Below are positions 31,681 to 42,410 of a stretch of DNA of 64,000 nt, in pieces. The notes beneath the pieces are model-generated. The model ran no database searches and was not told the DNA's origin. It saw nothing but the letters and a program-made list of their open reading frames with translations. The position numbers and the translations under genes were made by a program. Numbering within the stretch: the stretch's first letter is position 1; each line of letters begins with the position of its first letter. Source of the stretch: Procambarus clarkii (Eukaryota > Arthropoda > Malacostraca > Decapoda > Cambaridae); NCBI RefSeq assembly GCF_040958095.1, contig NC_091156.1, positions 20,752,675-20,816,674 of the forward strand, read 5' to 3'.

Positions 31681-32580
31681 ATGGTACAAAAAGGCAAACT
31701 ACCAAAATTGCTAGAGAGAGGGGTAGTGAAGAATAAGGAGAGGAGGAACATGTTCCTGAAAATAGTATGCACCAATGTAGATGGAGTGAGATTGAAGACA
31801 CTGGAGTTAAATGATGTAATACAGCTGCAGACACCAAAGATTGTTGCACTCATGGAGACAAAACTTGAAGATGTTATTTTAAATGAGATCATATTCCCAA
31901 GGGGCTACTCAATTTGGAGACGGGACAGAAAAATTATGAAAGGCAGTGGTGTTGCTGTGCTGGTGAAAGAACACCCAAAGGTGAACGAAATAATGATTGC
32001 CAATCCACGAGAAGTTGACATAATAGCACTGGAGATCTGCCATGAGGATGATAAACTAATGACCATAAATGCATATAGTCCACCGCCAAGCAAAACATGG
32101 ACAAAGGAGGAGCTAGATAGTAAACAAGAGGGTCTTGTAACAATAATGAGAGAGATTATAGCAAGAGCAGATAAAGATAGATCAAGACTGTTGATAGTCG
32201 GCAACTTCAACTTGAAGTCCATAGACTGGGAAGCATATGAAGCTAGAACAGAGGATTTTTGGACCTGTATATTTGTAGACCTCATCCTGGAAACATTCTT
32301 GTATCAATATGTTAAACAAGCTACGAGGATGAGGAAAGGGGACATTCCCTCCATGCTAGATTTGACATTTACCAGGAAGGAGGAAGAGATATTTGACATT
32401 CAGTACCTTCCTCCCTTGGGTAAAAGTGACCATGTCTTTTTGGGAATAAAGTATGCAATGCGTTATAATCTGGAAAAAAATAAGGAGGTTGAAGCAGTTG
32501 AAAAACCTGACTTCAGGAGAGGACATTATAGTGACCTTAGAATTTTTTTAGCGAGTATAATTGGACAGACTTGTTGCTAG
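31681..32580 (+). pseudogene. LINE-B APE-type endonuclease ORF
   Basis: 299 codons. Visible blocks in order are LKIVCTNVDG (26-35), VALMETKLED (55-64, catalytic Glu in MET), PRGYSIWRRD...GSGVAVLV (73-95), INAYSPPP (129-136), VGNFN (173-177), MLDLTF (225-230) and GKSDHVFL (247-254, catalytic SDH). The family's GDFN is GNFN here, so the catalytic Asp is Asn and cleavage activity should be lost. The nominal start is arbitrary because the element is 5' truncated or frameshifted before it. Confidence 0.85.
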
Positions 32581-32781
32581 GCAAGGAAGTAAATGAGATG
32601 TATGTCAAGTTTTGTGAAATATATGATAAAGGCACAAACAATTTTTATACCAAAGCCAAAATGCAGAACTAGGAAACAGGATTAGTTCAACAGAAATTGC
32701 GAGAGGACCAGAGATCACAAGACATAATGGAATCAATATAGGAAAAGGTCAAACCCACAAACATACCAGCGATACAAAGAT

Positions 32782-33370
32782 GTGAGAAACAACTACACAG
32801 CAGTGAGGAGAGAGGCAGAAAGAAATGTTGAAAAAGGGATTGCAGACAAATGTAAAACAGAACCAGGTCTATTCTATAAATTCATAAACAACAAATTGCA
32901 GGTAAAGGATAATATTCAGACGTTGAAAATGGGAAATAGATTCACGGAAAAGGAAATGTGCGAAACATTTAAACCTTAAAAATTAAACATTAAAATTAAA
33001 CGAAAAGTTCCAAAGTGTGTTTGTACAAAATGAAATCTTCAGGGAACCAGACACAATAAGAATTCCAGAGAACAACATAGAGCACACAGAGGTGTCTAAG
33101 AGACAAGTGGAAAAAATGTTCAAGGAGCTAAGTAAGAACAAAGCAGTTGCTCCAGATGAAGTTTCACCATGGGTTCTGAGAGAATGTGCACCTGAGCTTA
33201 GCATTCCACTTCAACTGATTTTTCAGGCATCCCTGTGTACAGGAGTTGTAGCTGATGTGAAGAAAAAGGCTAACATAGTTCCAATCTACAAAAGGGGCAA
33301 CAGGGAAGACCTCCTCAATTATAGACCTGTATCATTGACAAGTGTAATAGTCAAAATATTGGAAAAATAA
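32782..33370 (+). pseudogene. LINE-B RT N-terminal part
   Basis: Two frames. 32782-32979 has GLFYKFINNKLQVKDNIQTL; 33017-33370 has MFKELSKNKAVAPDEVSPWV, IPLQLIFQASL, KKANIVPIYKRGNRED and NYRPVSLTS. These are the classic RT finger and palm 0-2a blocks of CR1/jockey elements. The K-G-N-R-E-D-L-x-N-Y-R-P-V-S-L-T order is intact. A stop ends the frame at the ILEK block. Confidence 0.85.
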
Positions 33371-34636
33371 TTAAAACTAAATGGGTAGAACACCTGGAGA
33401 AAAACTATATAATATCAGACAGACAGTATGATTTTCGATCTGGAAGATCCTGTGTAACGAACTTACTCAGTTTCTATGATCGAGCCACAGAGATTTTACA
33501 GGAAAGAGATGGTTGGGTTGACTGCACCTATCTGGACCTAAAAAAAGGCTTTTGACAGAGTTCCACATAAGAGGTTGTTCTGGAATCTGGAACATATTGG
33601 AGGGGTGACAGGTAAGCTTCTACAATGGATGAAAAATTTCCTAACTGACAGAAAAATGAGGGCCGTAATCAGAGGCAATGTATCTGGAGAAATGTCATGA
33701 GTGGAGTACCACAGGGTTCAGTTCTTGCACCGGTAATGTTCATTGTCTACATAAACGATCTACCAGTTGGAATACAAAATTATATGAACATGTTTGCTGA
33801 TGATGCTAAGATAATAGGGAAGATAAGAAACCTAGATGATTGTTATGCCCTTCAAGAAGACCTGGACAAAATAAGTACAGTATATGGAGCAACACTTGGC
33901 AAATGGAACTTAATGTGAATAAATGCCATGTTATGGAATGTGGAATTGGAGAACATAGACCCCACACAATCTATAAATTATGCAAGAAATCTTCAAAGAA
34001 TTCTGACAAAGATAAGGGATCTAGGGGTGGTTCTAGATAGAAAACTGTCACCTGAGGACCACATTAAGAACATTGTATGAGGAGCCTATGCTAAACTTTC
34101 TAACTTCAGAATTGCTTTTAAATTCATGGATGGAGAAATATTAAAGAAATTGTTCACGACTTGTTAGATCAAAGCTGGAATATGCAGTGGTTGTATGGTG
34201 CCCATATCTTAAAAGGCACATCAACAAACTGAAAAGGTGCAACGACATGCCACCAAGTGGCTCCCAGAACTGAAGGGCAAGAGCTACGAGGAGAGGTTAG
34301 AGGCATTAAATATGCAAAAACTAGAAGATAGAAGAAAAAGAGTCGATATGATCACTACATACAAAACAATAACAGGAATCGATAAAATTGATAGGGAAGA
34401 ATTCCCGAGATCCGAATCTTCAAGAACAAGAGGTTATAGATTTAAACTAACGAAACAAAGCTGCCGTAGGAATATAAGAAAATTCACTGTTGCAAACAGT
34501 GGTAGATGGTTGAAACAAGTTAGGTAAGAAGGTGGTGGAGGCCAAAACTGTCAGTAGTTTCTAAGCAGAGTGCTGGGTTGACAGGACACCACGAGCGTAG
34601 CTCTCATCCTGTAACTATACTTAGGTAATTACTCAG
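33371..34636 (+). pseudogene. LINE-B RT palm, thumb and 3' end
   Basis: 33371-33700 is frameshifted around a YLDLKK-like palm A near 33530. 33697-33918 has SGVPQGSVLAPVMFIVYIND (palm B) and NMFADDAKI (catalytic FADD). Downstream are KLEYAVVVWCPYLKRHINK, WLPELKGKSYEERLEALNM, DMITTYKTITGIDKID and RTRGYRFKLTKQSC. The order is complete though no single ORF survives. The catalytic Asp pair is intact, unlike in the 47.97-kb LINE-A. Confidence 0.8.
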
Positions 34637-35378
34637 AATACTATGAATGCCACTTCTTTTTCTAAATTTCTCAAACCATCCCCTGCTCGCCTTAAAACTC
34701 TTTCGCATTTGCATCACTCGTTCCAGGGATTTTCTTTAAAAGGTCTTCATGCAATTTCCTTGCTTTTTCACAAACGATGGCCTCTGAAATGCTATTACCA
34801 GCCAACTCCTTGTTGTGTATCCAAATTAATAATAACTGTTCAACATCCTCAAGTGTTTGTGTTCTATGTTCATGATTATTGATATGCCTTTTGCTACTGT
34901 AGCACTCATAATGTCCTTTTTCTTAGCAAGTATGGTGGATATTGTTGACTGAGATTTGTTGTACTGCCTAGCTAGTTCAACAACCCCACACACCATCTTC
35001 ATATTTACAAATGATCTATGGTCTATGATCTATGGTCATCCTTACATGGGTTTTCACATGTTGAACCTTACCATTGACTTTCTTGGGACCCATGGCATGA
35101 TATATAATAATCAGTTTAATGTTCAAAAATAAAAAAATCACCACAAAAATGGAATTTCTTATAGGCGTGATTGTCACCAAGTGGGCGGGATTGTCTAGTA
35201 AACTGAGGCAGGTCGGACCGTGTGATTGGGAACCACATGCTCGGTCGACCCAAATGTGTACCAACAGATATCACTAGTCGATGACACTATCGTAAGTCGA
35301 GTCGCATTTTTCTATCAAATTTACATCGTAACTCAAAATTATCATAAGTCGGGGCAATCGTAAGTCGAGGTGCCACTG
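34637..35378 (-). mobile_element. Tigger/pogo DNA transposon, N-terminal half
   Basis: On the minus strand, MGPKKVNGKVQHVKTHVRMT (35093-35030) starts the transposase. A broken helix-turn-helix follows (QYNKSQSTISTILAKKK-like, about 34980-34920), then WIHNKELAGNSISEAIVCEK (about 34815-34760) and KARKLHEDL. These are the N-terminal DNA-binding domains of Tigger/CENP-B-like transposases. The far terminal repeat ends ...CGTAAGTCGAGGTGCCACTG at 35378, complementary to the 30.79-kb end. Stops are present throughout, and no DDE core was seen before LINE-B or after it. Confidence 0.8.
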
Positions 35379-38211
35379 CACTATATTAGGTCTCAGATAG
35401 TGTGCTTTAGGCCTAGGAAGGATAAGATAGGTTAAGTTTCCTTTGCAACATCAGTACAAAAACTTTTCAGCTTGTATAAATTTAATAGTACCCATTTCTA
35501 CTTTCTAATTGCCTTTTACGTCAATATATATGTACATGGTCTTCACCGTTATTATAAATACTACCTAAACAGAAAGACGGACTGACTTTTAGCATGCTTG
35601 TTCCATTATATTTTAACACCATATGGGGTTTCATGAAGCGATCTCAAAACTATATTGATGACTTCTTTGCAAGTGTGTATTCAAGTTGCATGTTGACTCG
35701 CTAGAGATAAAAGTATAAGGTGCCCTTGGAGAAAAGATGGATGCTACACCAACACATCTGACTCAAACACAAACTTCACAACAACCTCTGCCTCAGTTGG
35801 CTCATTATAGTAAATGCTTTTGAATAAGAGAAAAACATTCATTATATAATTGCAAAGCAAACTTATTGAAATCACCAGAAGGAAGATTTTGCATTAATAA
35901 AAGACTTAAATGCAAATATGAGTACTGTATACTGTACACTATATACAGTATGTTAAATGAGAATACTATATACAGTAATTTGTATGCAGACTGAGTGCAG
36001 TATGTATATTGAATAAACAGAGTGCAGAATCTTTCACTACAGTATGTGGCCACCCCCCCCCCCCTTAATAATGAGCCATCACAAGGAATAAAGCAGCAAG
36101 GATATGGATACATAGATATATATACACATCAACTAATATATACTTTATACAGGAGAAATTCTTACATAAATGCAAAATTCATAATTGTCTGTAACAAAAA
36201 GTCCTGAGAAAGGAGGCCAGGCTCATTGCACAATTAATTTAGCAGCCAAGAAAAAAACTTCAAAATACATTACAGTACAATTTAAGAGAGTGAGCGTATT
36301 TGAGATTCAATACAGTTTTTGGTACACTTGGAATGTTGGAAACTTACTGATACGACAACAGTTTCTCACCATATATGTCCATGGCAATATGTTGCATCAC
36401 AACTACTCTGTGCTGGCATCCCTAGGCTGTGTAGTCACATATTTTAGGGAATTTTTACAATTGTAGCAAAGTTTAACTTCGCTTGCTGGAGGCACTGTGA
36501 TGGGGGACGGAGTTAGAGGAAAGTCTTAAATACTCAAGTAAATGGAATAACTGAATTAGGGATGATTTTAATTTATATTTTCAAGCTAAATATTTATAAT
36601 AAAACTTTACTGTTTTTGTATTTGTCCTTGTCTTTAGGACATAACAAATGTGAGTTAGAAAAAAATTTAAATTTGACATACATTACACAATCTTTATGTC
36701 TGTCAAGATTGTAAACTATAAATGGCATAACTTGAGATTTCTTATACTGTATGTTAGAGCATATAGCAATGAAATACTAAGAATCAGATTTATTCATAAG
36801 TGAAAGTAAATTGACAACTGTAACTACATTTAAAAGGTGTGCAAAATAGGACTTAATATTATTCAATAAGCATTGGTGAGGCTGTTAAGTTTTTTTTAAA
36901 TTATACAGATAATCAAAATTGGCAGATAAGGGTGATAATGGTAAATTAGCATTAGCTAAAGAATAACAAATAAATCAGAGAGATATTATAATAAAATGGC
37001 ATTAAACATATGAAACTAAACCAATACTGTATCTGAAGATTATCATAACCAATGCAACAGAGAAACAATGAGGTGTACTGGACACTTTTATCTTGAAGAA
37101 TGGAGAACAATCACACAACACCATAGATACACTCGCCTACACAGGCAGACACAGGCCGTCATCTGTGAAGGATGTCTTCAGTTTACTGACTGGCTCCTAA
37201 ACCAACATAAAAACTAATAGGGATACAAATATTTCTGGATATAGAACTTCTGAAGCTCCCACAGAGAAGATTGTACAATTAAGACATTTCTGAATGAAAA
37301 GGAGTCTTAAGAGTGTACTCTGGAGTAATAACAAAATGTGCACTGCACGCATATTATTGATAAATCAAACAAAAGTATTTTTGTCACAGGATTCCTTGTA
37401 AGGAAATAAATAAGTATAAAGATTTAAGATCATTAAAACTTGTTAGGCAGCCTGTATCAATATTTATAACGAATATAAATAAAACATTACCATAGAAGGG
37501 TTGTGATTTGTGAATTATATTTCTTATCATTAAACAATATAACTTTCCAAACAGCACTTTTACAAGTATATTTGAATAGTATTCAATTTTTTTAAGCAAA
37601 AATATATAAACTGACATTTATGAACTCAAAAGAAAATTACCAATTAAGAAGTACAGATACTACACATGAAAATGAACAAGGCATGAGGAATACTAGTTGT
37701 GGCGTACCTACTGCATGGTTGAGAAATGTCCGAGCCTGTAGCATGATCAGTCAGCAGGATGGCCAACAGCCCAACAGGTAGTAAATTAATTGGCGGTAAG
37801 GAATTAAGGATAACCATTCAGTACACTCAGTATTTACATATCATTCTTTAAATTTCTAATTTGATCATTTTTTGTATCAGTACACTCAGTATTTACATGT
37901 CATTCTTTAAATTCCTACTTTGATCATTTTTTTGTATTTTTATGGAATATGTACATAAATGGTCTGTTCTACAAGAACACCTTAAACTTAGGAAGTATTC
38001 AGGTCTATAAGCAATGGTTATATTTAAGTAATGTAACTAAAAATAGAACTTATTTATTGCAATGTATGTTACCCATATCTTTACTTTCATCATCTCTTTT
38101 AAAAAAGCCAAGCCTTATATTTGGTGCTGCTAATGTTTGCTAAAAGTGTGTAAACAGCACCTAAATATTTAAAGCTTCAACAAAAACATTAAATTGAAAT
38201 TACACAGATAA
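35379..38211 (-). other. Repeat-poor flank, probable VPS50 3' UTR in part
   Basis: 2.8 kb of AT-rich sequence with none of the surrounding repeat families and no coding motif, directly downstream of the VPS50 stop. A minus-strand AATAAA (TTTATT at about 38049) lies about 160 bp past the stop; others are possible. A C-run of about 15 bp occurs at 36050-36064. By analogy with 20.4-24.5 kb I infer transcribed 3' UTR plus intergenic DNA. The division is unknown. Confidence 0.45.
37819..37937. repeat. Tandem duplication of a 59-60 bp unit
   Basis: Unit 1 (37819-37877) and unit 2 (37878-37937) both begin CAGTACACTCAGTATTTACA and end TTGATCATTTTTT(T)GTAT. They differ at only a few positions, so the duplication is fairly recent. 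It lies about 275 bp downstream of the VPS50 stop, possibly within its 3' UTR. Confidence 0.95.
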
Positions 38212-38457
38212 CTATTGAGGTTTCTTTCCAGCTTCCTCAATTAAAGTAGCAATCTTCTGTCTAGTGCGCTTGCTGATGTGTGTCATTGTAGCCACAAGGG
38301 CAGTCAGTTGGCGAGGAGAATAGTCGCCACGGTTCTGTTGCACCCACTCTTCAACAGCTCCTTCGGGAAGATAATAGGCTTTGATGTATGTCTCAACAAG
38401 ATGTCGGTCAGGCAGTGGTCGGACTGCAGTCAGGCACTCTAGTTTCATGAGAAATTG
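38212..38457 (-). CDS. VPS50: VPS50/syndetin, terminal coding exon
   Basis: The minus-strand exon starts after TTATCCACAG at 38457 (codon phase 0) and stops at 38214-38212. It encodes 81 residues: QFLMKLECLTAVRPLPDRHL, VETYIKAYYLPEGAVEEWVQ, a SPRQLTALVAT block and HISKRTRQKIATLIEEAGKK ending PQ. The VETYIKAYYL..-W...-YS.-QL-.LV motif and the basic KK-RQK helix are hallmarks of the C terminus of syndetin (CCDC132). VPS50 replaces VPS54 in the EARP complex with VPS51/52/53, tethering recycling endosomes; worm studies also link it to dense-core vesicle maturation (family knowledge). The preceding exon ends LMQLDYQ, so the junction reads Q-QFLMKLE. Confidence 0.95.
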   Translation of the reverse strand, partial: QFLMKLECLTAVRPLPDRHLVETYIKAYYLPEGAVEEWVQQNRGDYSPRQLTALVATMTHISKRTRQKIATLIEEAGKKPQ

Positions 38458-39639
38458 CTGTGGATAAGGAAAATATATATATATGTTTTGTATAGGGTAC
38501 CACCTCTGGTGCACATGTAGTGACCCATAGCCTCGGAGAAGAAAATGAAGAGTACTCAGAGAAGACCTTGTGGATCCTCACTGAACACTTTGATATTTTC
38601 TTCTCCTACCACCCCTTTTGTATTAATAATTAGTTTGTCTTGAAACTTAATTTCAAATTAAATTAAATTTCAAAGAAGAAGAAGAAGAAGAATGGATTGA
38701 GAGTCTGGGAAACTTCCTTAAGAGTCTGGGAAATTTTAATAAATTAATTAGGAGAGAGACTGCCATTTAAATGGCAACAGTGTAATTATCGATACAGTGG
38801 TAATGATTATTATTATATAATGAGTTTAAAAAACTGATTTTGTTCTTTAAAACTGGAACAAGTCCTTGCATATATATATTTCATAGAATGAATTTGAGAC
38901 ACTGGCCTAGAAGAAAAATTTATTTTCTGTAACACATTCAATTTCTAACCCTTGTGTGTGTCAAACAGGGATGATCGAAGCATGGCTGACCACAATGCAC
39001 GAGTCAAACAAATATGATTTAGAGTACCATTTAAGATTCCTGTACATAAACAGGGCTCATGGTTGCTTCCTCAGGTCTCGAGTAAACAGACGCCATTTTG
39101 GAAAAAAATTAAAAAAATCATGGGCCTGTGAGGGCCTCATTATTGGGAAGGCAACCATAAGACTGCACCACTGTAAAGCTTGTGGCCACAGCATCACTTA
39201 ATATGGAGAAAATAAATATTTGACATTATTTTGCATTGATGGTGTCATAAAAGATCCTAACTGAGACAAAGACTATGACCAAGGTTCAGATATCAGATAC
39301 CACAATGCTGGTTACAATGTTTACAGCAGGAGGCAGACATTCACAACACACACACCTGGTTTTGTTCCTGCAAACATCATGAAATGTGATTTCATGTTCC
39401 TTTAAAAAACATACGTGTGGAAAATTATTCATATTCATGATTTAGTGATAGGAATCTGATGATAATAGCAGTGTTGAGGCTAAACTAGCAATGTATAGTA
39501 TATTGAGGCATTTTGCTGCATCAGGTGCTGTCAGGTGCTGTCATGTTTCTTATGTGGTGTATAAAAAATATAGATATATATGACATGTGTATATAGTGCA
39601 ATAACAGCAAAAATCCAGCATAGAATATAATAAAACACC

Positions 39640-39995
39640 ATTTTCTGGGTAGAGCTCCAGAGGCTTCCTGGAGGTAGTGGTCTGATATTAGCTAATATTA
39701 GTACAAAGTTTCAGTCATATGGAGTTGTCTTGCCTACTGAGGATCACTAGCCACAACATGTCCTCTCAGAGAGGTGCAGGGAGCAATGGCCTACGAAACT
39801 CTTATGTGTGAAAGTATTTATATCAGCCATCAACCAGGGTTGAGCACCCAGAAAGGTAGGCACTTCAATATAGACCCCTCCTGGTAAAAAATTGCAACCC
39901 GAGACATGAAAAGAGGCTAGAAACTGCCCCAAAGAAAAACAAGCTAACAAGCAACATGTTACCACACTGTGCGCCGCTCGTTGGCGCCGACTCCT
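39640..39995 (-). repeat. Module U copy, reverse orientation
   Basis: Reverse-ordered blocks: CACCATTTTCTGGGTAGAGC, TCCAGAGGCTTCCTGG, ATATTAGCTAATATTAG, CTCAGAGAGGTGCAGGGAGC, CAACCAGGGTTGAGCACCCA, GAAAGGTAGG and AAATTGCAACCCGAG. Confidence 0.65.
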
Positions 39996-41110
39996 CCCCC
40001 CCACTGGAAGAGGGAGAGGGGGATCCCAGCCCACCGAACTGGGAGCAAGACTGTCAGTTTGTAAGCTGAAAAATGGAAACAAAACCTGCCGTCTGGAGTG
40101 AGGAAGGGTACTGGGATGAAGAAGAGTGCCAGGAAGCCTCAGGGGCTCTACTTAGAAAATGCATTTCATTATATTCAACGCTGGTTTTCTATGGGGGAGC
40201 CCCATCGGCTCCCTGGAGCTAACTACCCAAAGTGCAGGAAAATGAGGACTTACTCGGGAGGTGGCTGCACAGCACCACTCATAACTAAGACAAGACAACT
40301 GGCTGCAACCACCGACCCAAAGCAACACAAGACTGCTGAGGGCCCAGCACACGGACAAGACATTAGGCAGCCAGGACCCTGTTCAAACTCCAAAACCCCC
40401 GTGCCCAAATGTCCGCCCAAGACATATTGCCAAACACAGCAGCCAAAGCTGCTTACTTACGAACATCAGGGGCACAAGGGTAGATCACAGGCTGGCTAGT
40501 CTTGATAACCCTGCAGACAACCTGAGAGATCTGAGCCCTAGAACAGAGAACAAGAGAAACCGGGTCAACCCAAAGCGCGTCCTAGGACACAGAAACCAAG
40601 GCGCTCAGGTAACGGTGGAAAGCTGCCTGCAGAAAATGCACTACCATAGTGCACTACCGTTGCTGCAGACAGCAACGGTCAAAAAGAGGACAAAAATCTA
40701 AGAGTCAGGGCCCCAAGCAGATTCCAAAGAGTTGATTAGCACCACCTGCTGGCATGGAAGGCGTGAAGCAAAGAACATATACACCGCTTTCCTCAGAATT
40801 GGTGCAAAAACTTCAACAAGGCAGCCAACGCATGAGCCGCCGAGGCAAGCGCACCAAACGCAGGCCCGGAACCTAGCTCCTCCACATCCTCCTTGAGCCA
40901 GTCCGAAGACAGCTCCAGCAGGAAAAAGAAGCACAAGACTAAAGCCAAATGCCTACGGGCGTGCAAATCCTCAGCCACCAGGGGATGCCAAAAGGCAGGG
41001 AACCTGCACATAAAGCTGCACCTGACCGATATCATGAGGAAGCACAGGCGCGAATAAGCATGCATCGAGGTGCTCAAACTCACCCCCGCCCCCAGGTAAA
41101 CCTGAATGAC
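39996..41110 (-). mobile_element. DIRS leader and gag-like region
   Basis: The module edge TTCAACGCTGGTTTTCTATG (40173-40192) is followed by A/C-rich sequence. The minus-strand frame 41239-40793 encodes AEDLHARRHLALVLCFFFLL, ELSSDWLKEDVEELGSGPAF, and ALAALLKFLHQF. This gag-like block recurs at 54.16-54.47 kb (VEDLHARSSLASVLRFFTLL, SSDWLTEDAEALGAVPG). The frame is open for about 150 codons but has no separate start context and is flanked by stops. Confidence 0.65.
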
Positions 41111-41116
41111 TGTAGT

Positions 41117-41880
41117 AAAGTGGGGCCCTCGACTTACGAATTTAAATCCGTTCCCAGAGATGGGTTGTAAGTCAAAAATTCGTAAGTCGAAACGAATTTT
41201 CCCACAAGAAATAATGTAAATTGAATTAATCTGCTCCACACCCCTAAAAATATTAATTTAAAAATACATTTTATACCAAATAACACTCATTTTGTACTAG
41301 CTACATTACAGTACTGTATGTATATTTTACCTTGAAAGAGGACTCATTGTTGGCATATGGAAGATGGTGAAGAGGAGGGGAGGAGAAGAGGTGTTGTTTG
41401 GGAGGAGGAGTCCGCTTCCATTATAACATCAGGCAGTGATGACTTTTCTGGGGTACTCTCTCTCCTACATTTTGCCTGTATACCACTAAGACCTGCTTGT
41501 GGCTCGCTGCTTGTTTTCTCACTAAAAACCTATCTTGCGACACTTGTTCTTCCCTACGTTATAACACTTATCTGAATTGAGACATCACATTGTCATTAAA
41601 AAGTTTAACACAACAGGCTGCTACAGCTTGATTTGGGTGACATTTTTCAGCAAAACTTTGCAGTTCTTCCCATACTGCACACATTTTCTTAATAAATGAG
41701 GAAGGAACATCCTCTTCATCAACAACCCTCATACCATTTTCATGTTTACGAATTATCTCTGGTTTTTCCTCTATGGTCATCCTCACATGTGTTTTCTTAG
41801 GGTGCACCTTACCACTGACTTTCTTGGGATCCATGGCATGATATATAATAATTACTTTTATGTTAAAAAAACAAAAATAA
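41117..41880 (-). mobile_element. Internally deleted Tigger/pogo element
   Basis: The left terminal repeat GTGGGGCCCTCGACTTACGA is followed by blocks collinear with the 30.8-kb Tigger (ATAACATCAGGCAGTGATGA, CTCTCTCCTACATTTTGCCT). The matching right end is not obvious and may be lost. It sits inside the DIRS debris of the VPS50 intron. Confidence 0.8.
41568..41834 (-). pseudogene. Tigger transposase deletion fusion, 88 codons
   Basis: The minus-strand ORF runs MDPKKVSGKVHPKKTHVRMT ... IIRKHENGMRVV and then directly DEEDVPSSFIKKMCAVWEEL, QSFAEKCHPN, AACCVKLFNDNVMSQFR. The first 38 residues are the Tigger N-terminal DNA-binding start; the rest is the extreme C terminus (VPSS.IK.MC..W.E.QSF.EK.HP ... 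LFND). The DDE core is deleted, yet the fusion stays in frame without a stop. It has a normal ATG at 41834. No function is implied. Confidence 0.8.
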
Positions 41881-41889
41881 TTAAATTAC

Positions 41890-42410
41890 AAAAATAATGA
41901 AATAACATTCTAAGAGCTGAACCCTCGGGATGTGTACACTCACGGGGACCTAGCAGGGGAAACCACTGGAAGAAGGAAGAGAACTCGACACAAAGGGGAA
42001 AAGAACCAAAGGCAGAGCCCCCACCAGGTAGACAAACAAAAAGAAAAAGAAAACCCTGCAAGAGTACAGCGTACCCAGGCGGAACAGAGCCGGCCGCTAT
42101 GATTGGTGAAAACTAGCTGCGCAGTACCCTGCACCCCGCCAGTGCAAACTGCCTCTTACCCTAAGGTGATCAAGGGAGACAGGAACCCCCTATCACACAA
42201 AGGGCGGCCGAAAACCGAGCAGCAAACGGCCTAGCAGAAGCAGGACCCAAGGAACTTGTGGAAGGTAACCCTAGGCGCATGCAGCCCGAGTACTGGAGAC
42301 TCACTCCCGGCTCACGCACCACCTAGAAGACTCGCACTCTAGGCACAGTACTGAAACAATCACTGGAGCCGGAGCACACAACCGGTGCCACTAGCATCAG
42401 CCGAAGAACT
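41890..42410 (-). mobile_element. DIRS leader debris
   Basis: A/C-rich sequence with GGGACCTAGCAGGGGAAACC and GGAAGGTAACCCTAGGCGCA, CCTAGGCGCATGCAGC. The same leader sentence precedes module U at 15.79, 30.35, 50.68 and 62.56 kb. No domain is legible. Confidence 0.45.

Larger units (their letters stand above)
31501..34636 (+). mobile_element. LINE-B, longest copy, inserted in Tigger
   Basis: A CR1/jockey-like non-LTR element with an APE endonuclease ORF and a broken RT, ending in the family tail ACTATACTTAGGTAATTACT. The host Tigger sequence AATACT occurs at both edges (31495-31500 and 34637-34642), a likely 6-bp target-site duplication. That places the insertion after the Tigger had landed. 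The RT frames are split by stops and shifts at about 32580, 32980, 33370, 33550, 33915 and 34170. Confidence 0.85.

Noticed and set aside
38956..39201. 81-codon ORF in the VPS50 intron with an HxxxCxxCGH-like end
   Set aside because: A short frame with no domain, no start context and no splice sites. The two cysteines alone do not make a zinc finger.
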